Program-made: the position numbers and the translations under genes
Part shown: in pieces, positions 27,635 to 36,862 of the stretch
How positions within the stretch are numbered: position 1 is the first letter of the stretch
Layout: each line of letters opens with the position of its first letter
Source of the DNA: Haematococcus lacustris
Lineage: Eukaryota; Chlorophyta; Chlorophyceae; Chlamydomonadales; Haematococcaceae
Direction: 5' to 3'
Assembly: GCA_030144725.1 (NCBI GenBank)
Contig: JASKMD010000017.1
Location: 6,319,992 to 6,383,991, forward strand
Length of the DNA: 64,000 nucleotides
The notes under the pieces: model-generated
What the model was told of the DNA's origin: nothing
Seen by the model: only the letters and a program-made list of their open reading frames with translations
The model's database searches: none

Positions 27635-29974
27635 ATGGCTAATCCTAAAGCCGAGCTGAAAACCGAGCTGAGCGGAAATTCCAGACAGCAGTCGGGTGCA
27701 GTAACAGCAAGTGGAGGCGTCATGCAGCTGTCAGCTGCAGCCCCAGTGTTGAGCGCCGGCAGCAATTTCGCTGCGTGGAGAAGAAAAGCCAAGGGGATTC
27801 TCATCCTCGGGGGTTGCTGGGATGCGGTGGAGGGCCGCGATTCCGACCCAGCGACCTGCAGCCGTGCCTATGCATGGTTGCTCTGCCAGTGCAATGACCA
27901 CTATGGCAGCATCGTCGAGCAGGGCAAGACAGCTGCAGGGGCTTGGAAGGCACTGCTGGCTGTGAATGCCAAGCAGAGCTACGGGCAGCGTCAGCAGCTG
28001 TGGAGACAGTTTGTCAGCTTTCGCATGGAGGCTGGGGAGACAATTACCCAACTCTATTGCCGGCTTGCTGACTTGTGCACAGAGCTGAATGATGCCGGCA
28101 ATGAGATTCCTGAGCAGCAGCAGATTGGGTGCCTTCTGGAGGCCCTACCCCACACTGTCCCCTTCCAGATAGCTAAGCAAGCGCTCACCAACCCGCTGCT
28201 GGACACCCCTCCCTCCCTTGCAGCAGTCCAGCAATACCTCCTGGGTGTGGAGGGTGAAGCTGAGGCTGTGCAGCCTGCTCAGCTGGCTGCCATGCATGTG
28301 CCCCGCAAGCCCATGGGTGTGGGCGGTGCAGGGAGCAGCGGCAGCAGCAGCAAGCAGCCAGCAGCCAAGCCGGCTGCCACCCCGGCCCCGGATGATGCGA
28401 GGCATGCAAATGTCACATGCTTTCGGTGTGGCAAGAAGGGCCATATCGCCCGCAACTGCCGGGAGCCGGGTGCGAAAGGGGGTGGGGCAGGCAAGAGGGC
28501 TGGGGATGGTGGAGCTAGCGGGTCAGGTGGGGTTGGTGGGGCTAGCGGGGCTGGTGGGGCTGGTGGGGCAGGTGGGGCTGGTGGGGCTAGCGGGGCAGGT
28601 GGGGCTGCGAGCGCACCAGCTGGGCTGTATGCAGCCAGCCTCATGGCTATGCAGGTCGAGCATGCTCATGCTCCCTGTGAGGCCTCCCATGAGCCAAGCA
28701 GCGGGGGTAGTCAGGTGGGGGTGGGTAGGGATGCACGGTCGTGTTGTGTGGCGCATCAGCTGGGGCTGTTGGCACCCCGTGCACCCTGTCCCTGCAAGCC
28801 GTCACCCTCCCTAGCTGCTGCTGCAGCGCCACCAGGTGCTCCCATCGCTGCTGGTGACAGCCTGGTCAGCAGCAGGAGGCTGTGGCTAGCCGACTCGGGT
28901 GCAAGCCACCACATCACCCCGGAGCGCGCCCTCCTCCATGACTTCAGGCCAGTGAACCAGCCCGTGCAGATCGTGCTCGGCAAAAGCACGGTGAGGCTGG
29001 TGGCGTATGGCCTAGGGTCTGTGCACCTGACCAGCGACAGCGGGCAGCCATTCACACTGCGGGATGTGTTGTGGGCTCCTGATGCCACTGCCAACTACAT
29101 GTCAACGGTGGTGGCTGACCTGGCTGGGTGGCGGGTAGTGCAGGAGGGTGGAAGGATCAGGCTAGAGGACAGGGCCTCCCCTCCCACCATCGTCAGCGGC
29201 AAGCTAGTGGGCAGGTCATACCAGCTATGGTGCACCGCAGAGCTTGTTGTGGTGGGTTGTGAGCCCCCGGCGTCGCTGCAGGCAGCCACAGCGGAGACCC
29301 CACAACTGTTGCATGAGCGCTCAGGTCACCTTACCTTTAGAGCCATGGCAGAGATGGTGGGCAAGGGGATGATGGAAGGGGTAGGAGTTAGTGCAGCCCC
29401 GTGCAACGCAGCCGGCAGCAGGGTGTGCCCTGGCTGCCAAGCTGGCAAGGCCCATCGCTACGAAGCAGATACCACACCCTCCCTAGCACCCCCTGTTTTG
29501 GTGCTTGGGGGCAAGATCACCAAGGAAGTTGTGTTTGACGAGTTGTCCCGGGAGGCGTCCTCCGCTGAGACAGCTAGTGTGCTGGAGGTGGTAGAGGAAG
29601 GGGCAGCGGAGCTGCCGCAAGAGGACCCTCTGATCACTCTCATCGGTGTGCCACAGCCAGGCCCTGTCCCAGCGCCGGCCCCAACGCACATGCCGGTGCT
29701 GGCTCGGGAGGCAGAGGCAGCGCCAACGCCAGACCCAGGGTTTTTGCCAGCAGGGACGGTGGGAGCTGGTGGTGGGCATGGGGCTGCAGCCTCAGCAGGT
29801 GGGGATGGGGGGGGTGCTTCAGCTGCAGAAGTCAGCAGCCTGTGCCGCTCAGCTCGCCTGTCACAGCAGCAGCCTGAGTATGGCAGCTCAGCAGTAGCAG
29901 TGGCAGAGGGCCCTGCTGTCGGCGTGTGGGTGCCATGTGTTATCCAAAAAGCGCGAGCAATTGATGTACATTGA
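27635..29974 (+). CDS. copia-type Gag-protease-pre-integrase polyprotein, truncated Pol
   Basis: 779 codons from ATG 27635, the first ATG after the primer-binding site. Residues ~45-210 resemble copia Gag. A zinc knuckle CFRCGKKGHIARNC (C-x2-C-x4-H-x4-C) lies near residue 263. A Gly/Ala/Ser-rich spacer follows, then a retroviral-type aspartic protease core WLADSGASHHIT near 417 and a gag-pre-integrase zinc-binding segment (LLHERSGHLTFRAM ... CPGCQAGKAHR) near 558-610. The frame then runs straight into GGKITKEVVFDE and a Pro/Ala-rich stretch with CRSARLSQQQP, features that normally lie between integrase and reverse transcriptase. So the integrase core was deleted in frame, and the reverse transcriptase is absent. 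Confidence 0.9.
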   Translation: MANPKAELKTELSGNSRQQSGAVTASGGVMQLSAAAPVLSAGSNFAAWRRKAKGILILGGCWDAVEGRDSDPATCSRAYAWLLCQCNDHYGSIVEQGKTAAGAWKALLAVNAKQSYGQRQQLWRQFVSFRMEAGETITQLYCRLADLCTELNDAGNEIPEQQQIGCLLEALPHTVPFQIAKQALTNPLLDTPPSLAAVQQYLLGVEGEAEAVQPAQLAAMHVPRKPMGVGGAGSSGSSSKQPAAKPAATPAPDDARHANVTCFRCGKKGHIARNCREPGAKGGGAGKRAGDGGASGSGGVGGASGAGGAGGAGGAGGASGAGGAASAPAGLYAASLMAMQVEHAHAPCEASHEPSSGGSQVGVGRDARSCCVAHQLGLLAPRAPCPCKPSPSLAAAAAPPGAPIAAGDSLVSSRRLWLADSGASHHITPERALLHDFRPVNQPVQIVLGKSTVRLVAYGLGSVHLTSDSGQPFTLRDVLWAPDATANYMSTVVADLAGWRVVQEGGRIRLEDRASPPTIVSGKLVGRSYQLWCTAELVVVGCEPPASLQAATAETPQLLHERSGHLTFRAMAEMVGKGMMEGVGVSAAPCNAAGSRVCPGCQAGKAHRYEADTTPSLAPPVLVLGGKITKEVVFDELSREASSAETASVLEVVEEGAAELPQEDPLITLIGVPQPGPVPAPAPTHMPVLAREAEAAPTPDPGFLPAGTVGAGGGHGAAASAGGDGGGASAAEVSSLCRSARLSQQQPEYGSSAVAVAEGPAVGVWVPCVIQKARAIDVH

Positions 29975-30004
29975 TGTGTTGCATTGATGGGCTGCCCGGG
30001 CGAG

Positions 30005-30098
30005 TCTGAGGCCAATGTGGCAGATGGCATGACCAAGGCCAATGGCATGACCCCGTGCCAAGTTTGAGTTCTGCAAGGCTGGCATGGGCATGGTGTAG
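30005..30098 (+). pseudogene. remnant of copia RNase H C-terminus
   Basis: One frame reads NVADGMTKANGMT and a shifted frame reads PRAKFEFCKAGMGMV before TAG at 30096-30098. Joined, they match the usual end of copia Pol (NVAD.TK...P..KFE...). The frame change and the missing upstream RT/RNase H show it is dead. Confidence 0.7.
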
Positions 30099-30182
30099 CC
30101 TAGTGCCTGAAGTGTCTCTGGTCAAGGTCTCTGGTTTGGGTATGTCTTTGTGTGTGGGGTTAAGTGACTGTCTGAGTGGGAG

Positions 30183-30348
30183 TGTTGAAGACAAGCTGTG
30201 TCTCAGGCATGTCAGCCAGTCCCTTATAGTGTTTGCAGTTTGCCTTTGAACTATGTGTGAGACCCATCTTAGCTTTTGCTCTGGGTAGAGTTCTTCACTG
30301 TTGGGTTCGTGGAGTGCTCGCTCATCTTCTCGGGTCTCGCTGCTAACA
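30183..30348 (+). repeat. 3' LTR (166 bp)
   Basis: Same length and termini as the 5' LTR, with about five substitutions (~3%). It is preceded by a weak purine tract, gagtgggag, at 30174-30182. Confidence 0.93.
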
Positions 30349-30416
30349 GGTGTGTTCTATTGTAACTGTTGGGTTCGTGGAGTGCTCGCTCATCTTCTCG
30401 GGTCTCGCTGCTAACA
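30349..30416 (+). repeat. extra partial LTR end (68 bp) beyond the 3' LTR
   Basis: Fourteen bases (ggtgtgttctattg) followed by a 54-bp second copy of the LTR 3' end (30363-30416, ending TAACA) lie between the 3' LTR and the CGGGG target duplication. At the start of this segment it matches the 5' LTR (taactg) rather than the adjacent 3' LTR (tcactg). Confidence 0.9.
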
Positions 30417-31009
30417 CGGGGCCTAACACGGCCCAAATAGTGGTAAACAATGCCATCACACCAGTAATTGGTAAAATGGCTGAATATGCAATTCTTTCAG
30501 CATCAGTGTCGCAGTGGATGGGTAGGACACTCGGCTTCACTAGGCTAGGACCCTACATGCTTCAATGCCCAAAGCTCCTGCCTTTTGCCCACGGCTTCCT
30601 GTTACCAACATGGGCAGTGTCCGGCTCTACAGAGTTCATCTGAGACTGTTTCCCACTAGTCCAGCTATGCTTTGGGCACCAGTGGCAGTACCTCATAGTG
30701 AAGATGAGGCAAAGTAAACATCCCACATGGCACTGCCTTGGTGGAGGTGATGTTCCTGGAAGACGTAATTCAAGCAAGAGGGTGTTCAAGGGAAGGGAAG
30801 AGAGACCATGGGTGCTGTGTGTTGAAGTAATTAGTGTCCGGTGCCAAAAGCCGCTGCTGATGCCAGGGGCAGGGCCATGGCACTGTGCGTGACGGCACTG
30901 TGTTTGGAGGTACAGAACTGTGCAATGACAGTCAAGGTTGTCAGCCCTAGGATATGCACTGTGTCCATGACGATACCCCTCAGGCTGCGGGTTCCTGCCC
31001 ACTGCACTG

Positions 31010-31112
31010 TTGCCTAACCCCCTAGGGGACGACTTCCCAACTTGGCATGACACACAGGCTGTTGCTGCTGTTGCTGCTGTTGCTGCTGTTGCTGCTGTTG
31101 CTGCTGCTGTTG

Positions 31113-31160
<48 letters not shown>

Positions 31161-31310
31161 GGCTTTGGGTGCTCTTTCTCGCAGTCGCTTGTGACCCAGG
31201 CCCAGGTGCTCACCGCCCTTAGCTGGCAGCTTCAGTTGCTCGGGCCAACAGCACAGTGTGTGATGCGGCCTCGTCAAACCCTTACGCCGCGATTGTTCCA
31301 TTGTCCATGG
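31010..31310 (-). pseudogene. Fanzor/TnpB-like C-terminal fragment with polyQ, copy 2
   Basis: Same tail fragment as at 23551-23830; the polyGln is seven codons longer. Confidence 0.6.
31056..31171. repeat. CTG/TTG trinucleotide array, copy 2
   Basis: The expanded allele of the array at 23597-23691, 21 bp longer. It accounts for the whole length difference between the two unit copies. Confidence 0.9.
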
Positions 31311-31890
31311 CCTATTGATATCCTAGTGCGCTTCTTACCCGCCCAACCTGTGCCCATCCGCCCAACCGCCGCAACTTGCCCACCTAATCTGCCCACTTAA
31401 GCCCCAGGAGCAGGGCAGGGCGGCTGGCAGGACAAGCCAAGCAGCAAGAACGGCCGGCAGCCAGGCAATAGCCCCTGGGGCGGCTACCAGCACTTGCTCA
31501 TGAGCCACGGGGCTGCTGGTGACAAGCCTATGCTGAGTGCCTTGGAAGTCACAGCTTATAGCGCTTGTGTAAATTAGACAGCACCAAGGGCCACATGCTG
31601 CCAGACTGGCAGGCAGCGGCTTGCAAACATCTGACCAGCACCTTGGCCCTCAACCTTGAGCCTTCATTGCAGTCTAACACACTAGTTGTGGACCACTACA
31701 AAACGGTGTTTTGTCTGTGTGGTGTTCCCATCACATGGCATGCTCATGGCCTATACATGGCATACACATGGTCATGGTCGTCTACCACCTACAGCATTGC
31801 CTGACCCCTGTGACAGGGCTATGCGTAGAGTTGGCATGACAAAACATGCACTAATTGAAAGCTGATGACAGCTCAAAGGGGGGGCACACA

Positions 31891-32529
31891 CTACTGTGCC
31901 TCAGCAGGCTGCTGCTGCTGGGCCTTGGGTGGCTTGTCTCGCAGCCGCTTGTACCCCAGACCAGGGTACTCCTTGCCCTTGGCGGGCAGCTCCCCCTGCT
32001 CTGGCCAGTAGCACAGCTCCAGTGGGCGCCACTTGCTCTCCCCAATGCGTTGCATGTTCAGCGTTGCATTGCAGTCCCTGTCCAGCCACCTGCCTGGCTG
32101 TGGTGCTGGCTTTGCCTTGGCGGCCTTGCCCTTACCCTTTGTAGGCTCAGCTGCCGGCTAAGCCTTGCTGCGCTTGCTGCGCTGGGATGGCAGGGGAGTG
32201 CTGGGCCCAGGCTCTGAGGCTGCTGCCTGTGTGGCTGCCTGGCTGCTGCGTGGGGCCTGTGGGGGCTTGCGGGGGGCTACTACCGGGCACCACATCATGC
32301 CCCTCACTGGCTGGTCACACCGCTGGCTCCTGGCTGGGCGCACCAGGCGCTGTTCCACCTGCCCTGCTAGGGGCTTCCAGTCTGCAGGCCTTGTGGCCCT
32401 GCGCTTGTTCAGTTGCCTCTCACAGGGCTGCTGGCCATTCACTGCTGAGCTGACCCGGCTGGTGCGGTGCTCATCCACAAGCACCACCCTGACCCATCGC
32501 TGGTCTGTGCCCCTGGGCCTGCACATCAC
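31891..32529 (-). pseudogene. Fanzor/TnpB-like nuclease C-terminal relic, copy 2
   Basis: Same relic as at 24411-25049, with the same in-frame TAG (32158-32160) before RWLDRDCNATLNMQ and the same loss of zinc-ribbon cysteines. The shared stop shows the gene was already broken before the unit was duplicated. Confidence 0.65.
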
Positions 32530-32536
32530 CTTGCAA

Positions 32537-33876
32537 TGGTTTTCCCTGAGTTATAGCGATCCACCTAGTCATTTGACGGCATGATTCTGTGGCTGTCCAG
32601 CAGGGCCCCCACCCTCTCTTCCTGCTCAGTTACACTTGTCCTTTCCACGGGGTCACTTGCGTCCTGATCCATCGATGGGTTCTTATCCAGCGTCCTCAAC
32701 GAGAGGAAGACTGCTCCGGTCGAATCCGGCGTACACCGAGGGAGGAGCTTCTGCCTGGGGCACGGGCTGCTCCCACCGCCTACTCTAGATTACTTCCTCT
32801 GGACGTGTGAGCGTGTGATAGAGGCTTTGCCACGTATGCTGTTGTAGAGAACCTTGCCAAAGCTTGTTGTACACGCATTATTGGTTTGCTCATCTGTCCC
32901 TTGAGGCGGTGCAAAGCTGTTTGGTGATAGGCTCTCCACCTGCCAGACTTACCCCAGCTTGGGTACAGCATATACGGCAACACGCACCGGTGCCATGTAC
33001 TTACAGTAGCAATGGGATATGCAGGGCTACTATCCTGTAGCTTGCAAGGGACAATTGTGTCTGAAGTTGTCTGGCTTAGTGTCCTAGGATACTGGCAGAT
33101 GTAGGCACGCAGTATCAACTGAGCTACAAGCGGGTCAGTGGAAACACTGCAGCAATGCCCGTGTTGTCCAGTGTAACGCAGCAAGTCTCCCCTGGTGCAG
33201 CCGGCACAAGCACTTGACTGATCGCAAAACAACAGGGTGCACAGACTTACAACTGCAGGTGGCATTTTGTTGCAAGAGCTGCATGTTGCACGAGTGAGCC
33301 ACATATGAGTTGCAGAGCTGTGGCACTCAATGGCAAAGGCACGCAGACATCAGATCCACCCATCAACATGCACTACCATTGGGATGATCTTGATCTAGTG
33401 CATCTTCACGGGGTTCTAAGAGACATAATCAGTCACCCCAGCTGGGTAGGACAGAGCTGCTTGCCTCTCAGGAGCAGGCATCCAGATCTGCAACTGGCCG
33501 GATCAACAGCTTGCGGTCCATTACTCGGCTGTCAGCTGCTGTGATGACTGGGTGGAACATAGTCCTGTAAGCAGATCACAGGCAGTAAGGCAAATCACCG
33601 CATAGCAGCCTGGCAGCATGATGGTGTCATCACGGCAGCAAGGGCATCAGCTGAAGTAACAGGGCGTCAGACAGGGCAGCAGCGACAGCGGCAGTGGTGA
33701 CTGGGCAGCACATAGTCCTGGGATCAAGACTCGTACCCACCATCACCTCGTAAACATCACGCAGTCACCTACTCAGTGCATCATGAGGCAACTGCTGTAC
33801 CTCATGCCTGTCCCAAACCCCTGGGGTGGCCAAGCCGCCTGACGGTTGACGGTTTGAGCAGTGTTCTGTCATGCAC
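32537..33876. other. spacer with a diverged third copy of a unit segment
   Basis: Positions ~32570-32649 resemble 22862-22941 and 27342-27421 (the segment from catttgacg to tccttcccac) at roughly 80% by eye. No gene is supported in the rest. Confidence 0.6.
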
Positions 33877-36458
33877 TCACCACGCGAAAGCCTCCATGAG
33901 CTCACGACGTAGCTCCTCCAGCCCATACTCCCAACACCGTAGGAGCTGCGGGTTGCGCGAGGCTGACAGCCAAGATCTCCACTGCGAAAGCACCACCTCA
34001 CAGGGCACCGAGACCAATGCCGCTGCCGGAGCTGGAGCCGTCTCGCTGGCCCCTACCCCTCTGCCACCTTGGGTTCCCTTGCTGCGCTCCTGCTGTCCCG
34101 GCCTCAGCCTTGGACCCGGCTCCCCTTGCTTGCTGCCCTGAGCGCAGCTGCTCGTCAGCTCCCCTGCCTCCACCTCCAGAACCCAAAACCTGCCAATGGG
34201 TACGTAGTGTTGCACGCCGCATGGAGCCAAGGCCAAAACAGCCTCCAGGGCAGGTTGCCAAGGCTGCGTCGCGGCATGCACCGCCAGCGGTCGACATGCA
34301 GCTTGTCCTGAGTCGCTGCTGCGGCTGGCCCATACCGCGCTTGCATGAACACCTCCGCTTGCAGTCGCAGCATCCAAACGATTGACAAGAGCGGTGCGGC
34401 GAGTCAGGGGGCTAGACCCACCCGAGGAGCTGCCTGCGGGGCTGCCTGCCTTCAGTGCCGCGACGGCGGCAGCCACCACTGCCGCTGCGCCCGGTCCGCG
34501 CACCCGCAAGCTAGCGAGACCTGCCATGGCCCCGGAGACCCGCCCAGGGCTCACCCGGTCCACACTGCCAAGGTGACTGTAGCTGTTCTGATGGCTGAGT
34601 GCTGCCCTGTGGCTCGGTTTGGCTGCGCTTGTGGGCAGAGCTATAGGTGGCAGGCAGGGCATGGGTGGCCGCCCTGGGCTGCTGGCCAGCTTGATGGTGT
34701 CCGACACTGTGTCCACGCCTGCCCTGCGGCTGTCCAACCCTACCCTCAGCCCCTTCTCCGCATCCTCTGCCGAACCAGGGATGCGGCTGGCAAGAGGTGG
34801 CAGGCAGTGGGGAGAGGAGGTGCTGCCCCTGTGAGTCCCACTGTCATTCACAAACTCCATTGTCATCCCCTGGTTGGCTGCCACAGGGGCGCCTGGTCTG
34901 GCTGCCGCTCCACCCTGCACTGCCTGGCGCTCGTCCACCACACTGCGCTGCTGTGGTAGGGGCCGGCAGGCCATGCTGGCAGCCAGGTGTGGCCCTCGCT
35001 CCAGCGCCATGACAGCGGTGAAGAGGTGGGTGGCCCAGCGCTGCAGGGCCGTGAACTGAGGGGAGCGCAGGCTGAAGGCCAGGCCAGCCTCCCCCTGTGG
35101 TACCAGGGGAGGGGGCGGCTCCTTGGCCAGCTCGGCCAGCTCGGAGCACAGCGTCAGTAGCAGGGGGCTGCCGTCCCCCGCGCGCACAATGGTGTGCAGG
35201 TGCTGGTCTACGCCGTGTGTGGCCAGACAGGCCAGCATTGCCGCGTTGGAGAAGAGTGGGCTGCCGAAGACGATGGACGTGACCTTGTCCTCTGTCAGCT
35301 GCAGGTGCTGCAGGTTGATGCCGTGCTGCTGGGCTAGCTCAATCTCCTGCCGCAGCTGCAGCAGCAGGCGGGCGGCGAGGCAGTGCGCCACCATGCCACC
35401 CACGCCCTGCCCTGTCAGCACCACGGCATAGCCCTGGCCCAGCAGGCTGAACAGCAGCTGCAGGGGAGCGTGCTCAAGCATGGCCTTCACATGGCCAGGG
35501 CAGTGCGCACCTGCATAGACACATCGCCACGCGCCAAGTCAGTCAGCAGCTGGTCACACTGTAGAGGCGGGTGGTCACTCTGGAGGTGTATACAAATGTG
35601 TGTGTGTGTGTGTGTGTGTGTCAGTTGTGTGAATAAATGTGTTGCAGCAACGGGAGCAGGCAGATGCCATGAATGTATGCGACACCATTATGAAACTGTG
35701 ATGATGACAATGATGACGATAATGTGACACAAGAGGGGTGGGTGGTCACACTGTAGGGGCGGTTGGTCACTCCCAGAGGTGCTAAGCAAGCGCTCACCCA
35801 CTGCAAGCTCGCCAAAAGGTTGTGGCGGGGAGTAGTTGAGGGCCCAGCTGGGCTCACTGGCGACCATGAGGCTGGTGCTGGCGATGCCCACATAGGCAGC
35901 CCTGGCCTTAGTGGCGGCGCCAGAGGCTGAGGAGGAGGCGTGGACCCTCACTCTCGGGTCTGTGATGCACAGGATGCAGGAGCATACCTGCGCCATGCCA
36001 CCCGCAGCTGCCTGGGGGTCAGGCTTGTCTGGCAGCTCCCATGCGCTAGACCATGCATGGGCTGTATGTGTCCAAGCAAGCTGCTCACAGAAGCAGCTGT
36101 GCTGGCAGCTCGCCAGGACGGTGCCAATGGCATGTGTGTGGGAGGTACTCCGTACAAACAACATAGACGAGACTTGTTGCCCGCAGGGCTGATGAGGGAG
36201 GTGCTGACAGCTTGCCTTGTTTGCTGCAACATGGTACTGTGACAGAGGGTGAAGTGCAGACTTGCTTTGTAGGAAGGCCTGTTGCTGATCCTCAGGTAGC
36301 TGGCATGCTTCAGCCACGATATTGGCGATTTGGATTTGCAACGCCAGGTTGTCATCGCAGCTCATATCAAAGTACTCTGTTACAAACATGAAGGCCGTTT
36401 GGCATGGTCGGCTGCCTACCGTGAAGGCAAGGGGGATAGAGGCTGGTATGAACAGCAC
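33877..36458 (-). CDS. lipase class 3-like alpha/beta hydrolase, probable pseudoenzyme
   Basis: Blocks read: ~36458-36200 (possible N-terminus), ~35990-35799 (RAAYVGIAS), 35558-35511 (CDQLLTDLARGDVSMQ) and 35457-33877. The last exon has GYAVVLTGQGVGGMVAHCLA, which aligns with the lipase-3 nucleophile elbow (usually TGHSLGGALA), then VTSIVFGSPLFSN and HTIVRAGDGSPLL, matching the later strand and acid-residue region. The elbow is G-Q-G-V-G, so the catalytic serine is replaced by glycine. A long Ser/Ala-rich insert precedes HYVPIGRFWVLE, like the C-terminal strand of lipase-3 proteins. Some exon phases upstream do not join cleanly. The apparent TGG-TGA stop overlaps a good GTGAGTGC donor, so the gene may continue to lower coordinates. 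Confidence 0.55.
35597..35621. repeat. (TG)n dinucleotide array in intron
   Basis: About twelve TG units upstream of the exon at 35558-35511, within the lipase-like gene. Confidence 0.9.
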
Positions 36459-36862
36459 CTCACCTTTTCAGTCGTGGATTGAAGGGTCTCGTGAGGTCCA
36501 CTTGCACGGAACTGACCCTTAGGGGGTGCATGGTGCACTGAGTTCCTATGCCAACTTTCACTGCTCCTATAGCTATTGCTGCCTTGCAGTCAGCTGCTGC
36601 AGCAGCAGTAGCATCGATAACACATCGCCGCAGTGGGTACTCCGGGTCCTTCCACCTCAGCTACGTAATGTTAAGCTGCGCTGGTGCGTCGCAACGGCTG
36701 GCTCACTGCACTTGCACCTGGCAGTTGAGGGTTCGTTACATCCTGCAGCAGCAGAACCATAATGTCCCCTCCATCGCAGCGAGGTTGTGACGATTGGAGC
36801 GATTCAAGTTAAGTTGCGTCGACGACTTGGTCAAACATGGGTTCGCTAGCGAAGAACTTGCG
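36459..36862. promoter_or_regulatory. divergent intergenic region
   Basis: About 400 bp between the presumed starts of the minus-strand lipase-like gene and the plus-strand unknown gene. No clear TATA box is seen; the promoter role is inferred from the head-to-head layout. Confidence 0.4.

Larger units (their letters stand above)
27443..30416 (+). mobile_element. Ty1/copia-like LTR retrotransposon, internally deleted
   Basis: The insertion is flanked by CGGGG on both sides (27438-27442, 30417-30421). Copy 1 of the duplicated unit has a single CGGGG at the same point. Two 166-bp LTRs begin TGTTG and end TAACA. Next to the 5' LTR is a primer-binding site, followed by a gag-protease-pre-integrase reading frame. 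The integrase core, reverse transcriptase and most of RNase H are missing; only a frameshifted RNase H C-terminus remains at 30005-30098. It therefore cannot transpose on its own but may have been mobilised in trans. Confidence 0.93.
30422..32536. repeat. duplicated unit copy 2, right part
   Basis: Matches 22963-25056 with about seven substitutions and a 21-bp longer CTG array. Both copies end at ttgcaa, after which they diverge. Confidence 0.95.

Noticed and set aside
32780..33304. 174-codon minus-strand frame
   Set aside because: No family motifs and no supporting splice structure; likely chance in a spacer.
36794..36862. Upstream extension of the unknown gene from a TTG codon
   Set aside because: An in-frame TGA lies at 36788-36790 and no ATG is present before 36863; TTG initiation is not expected in a nuclear algal gene.
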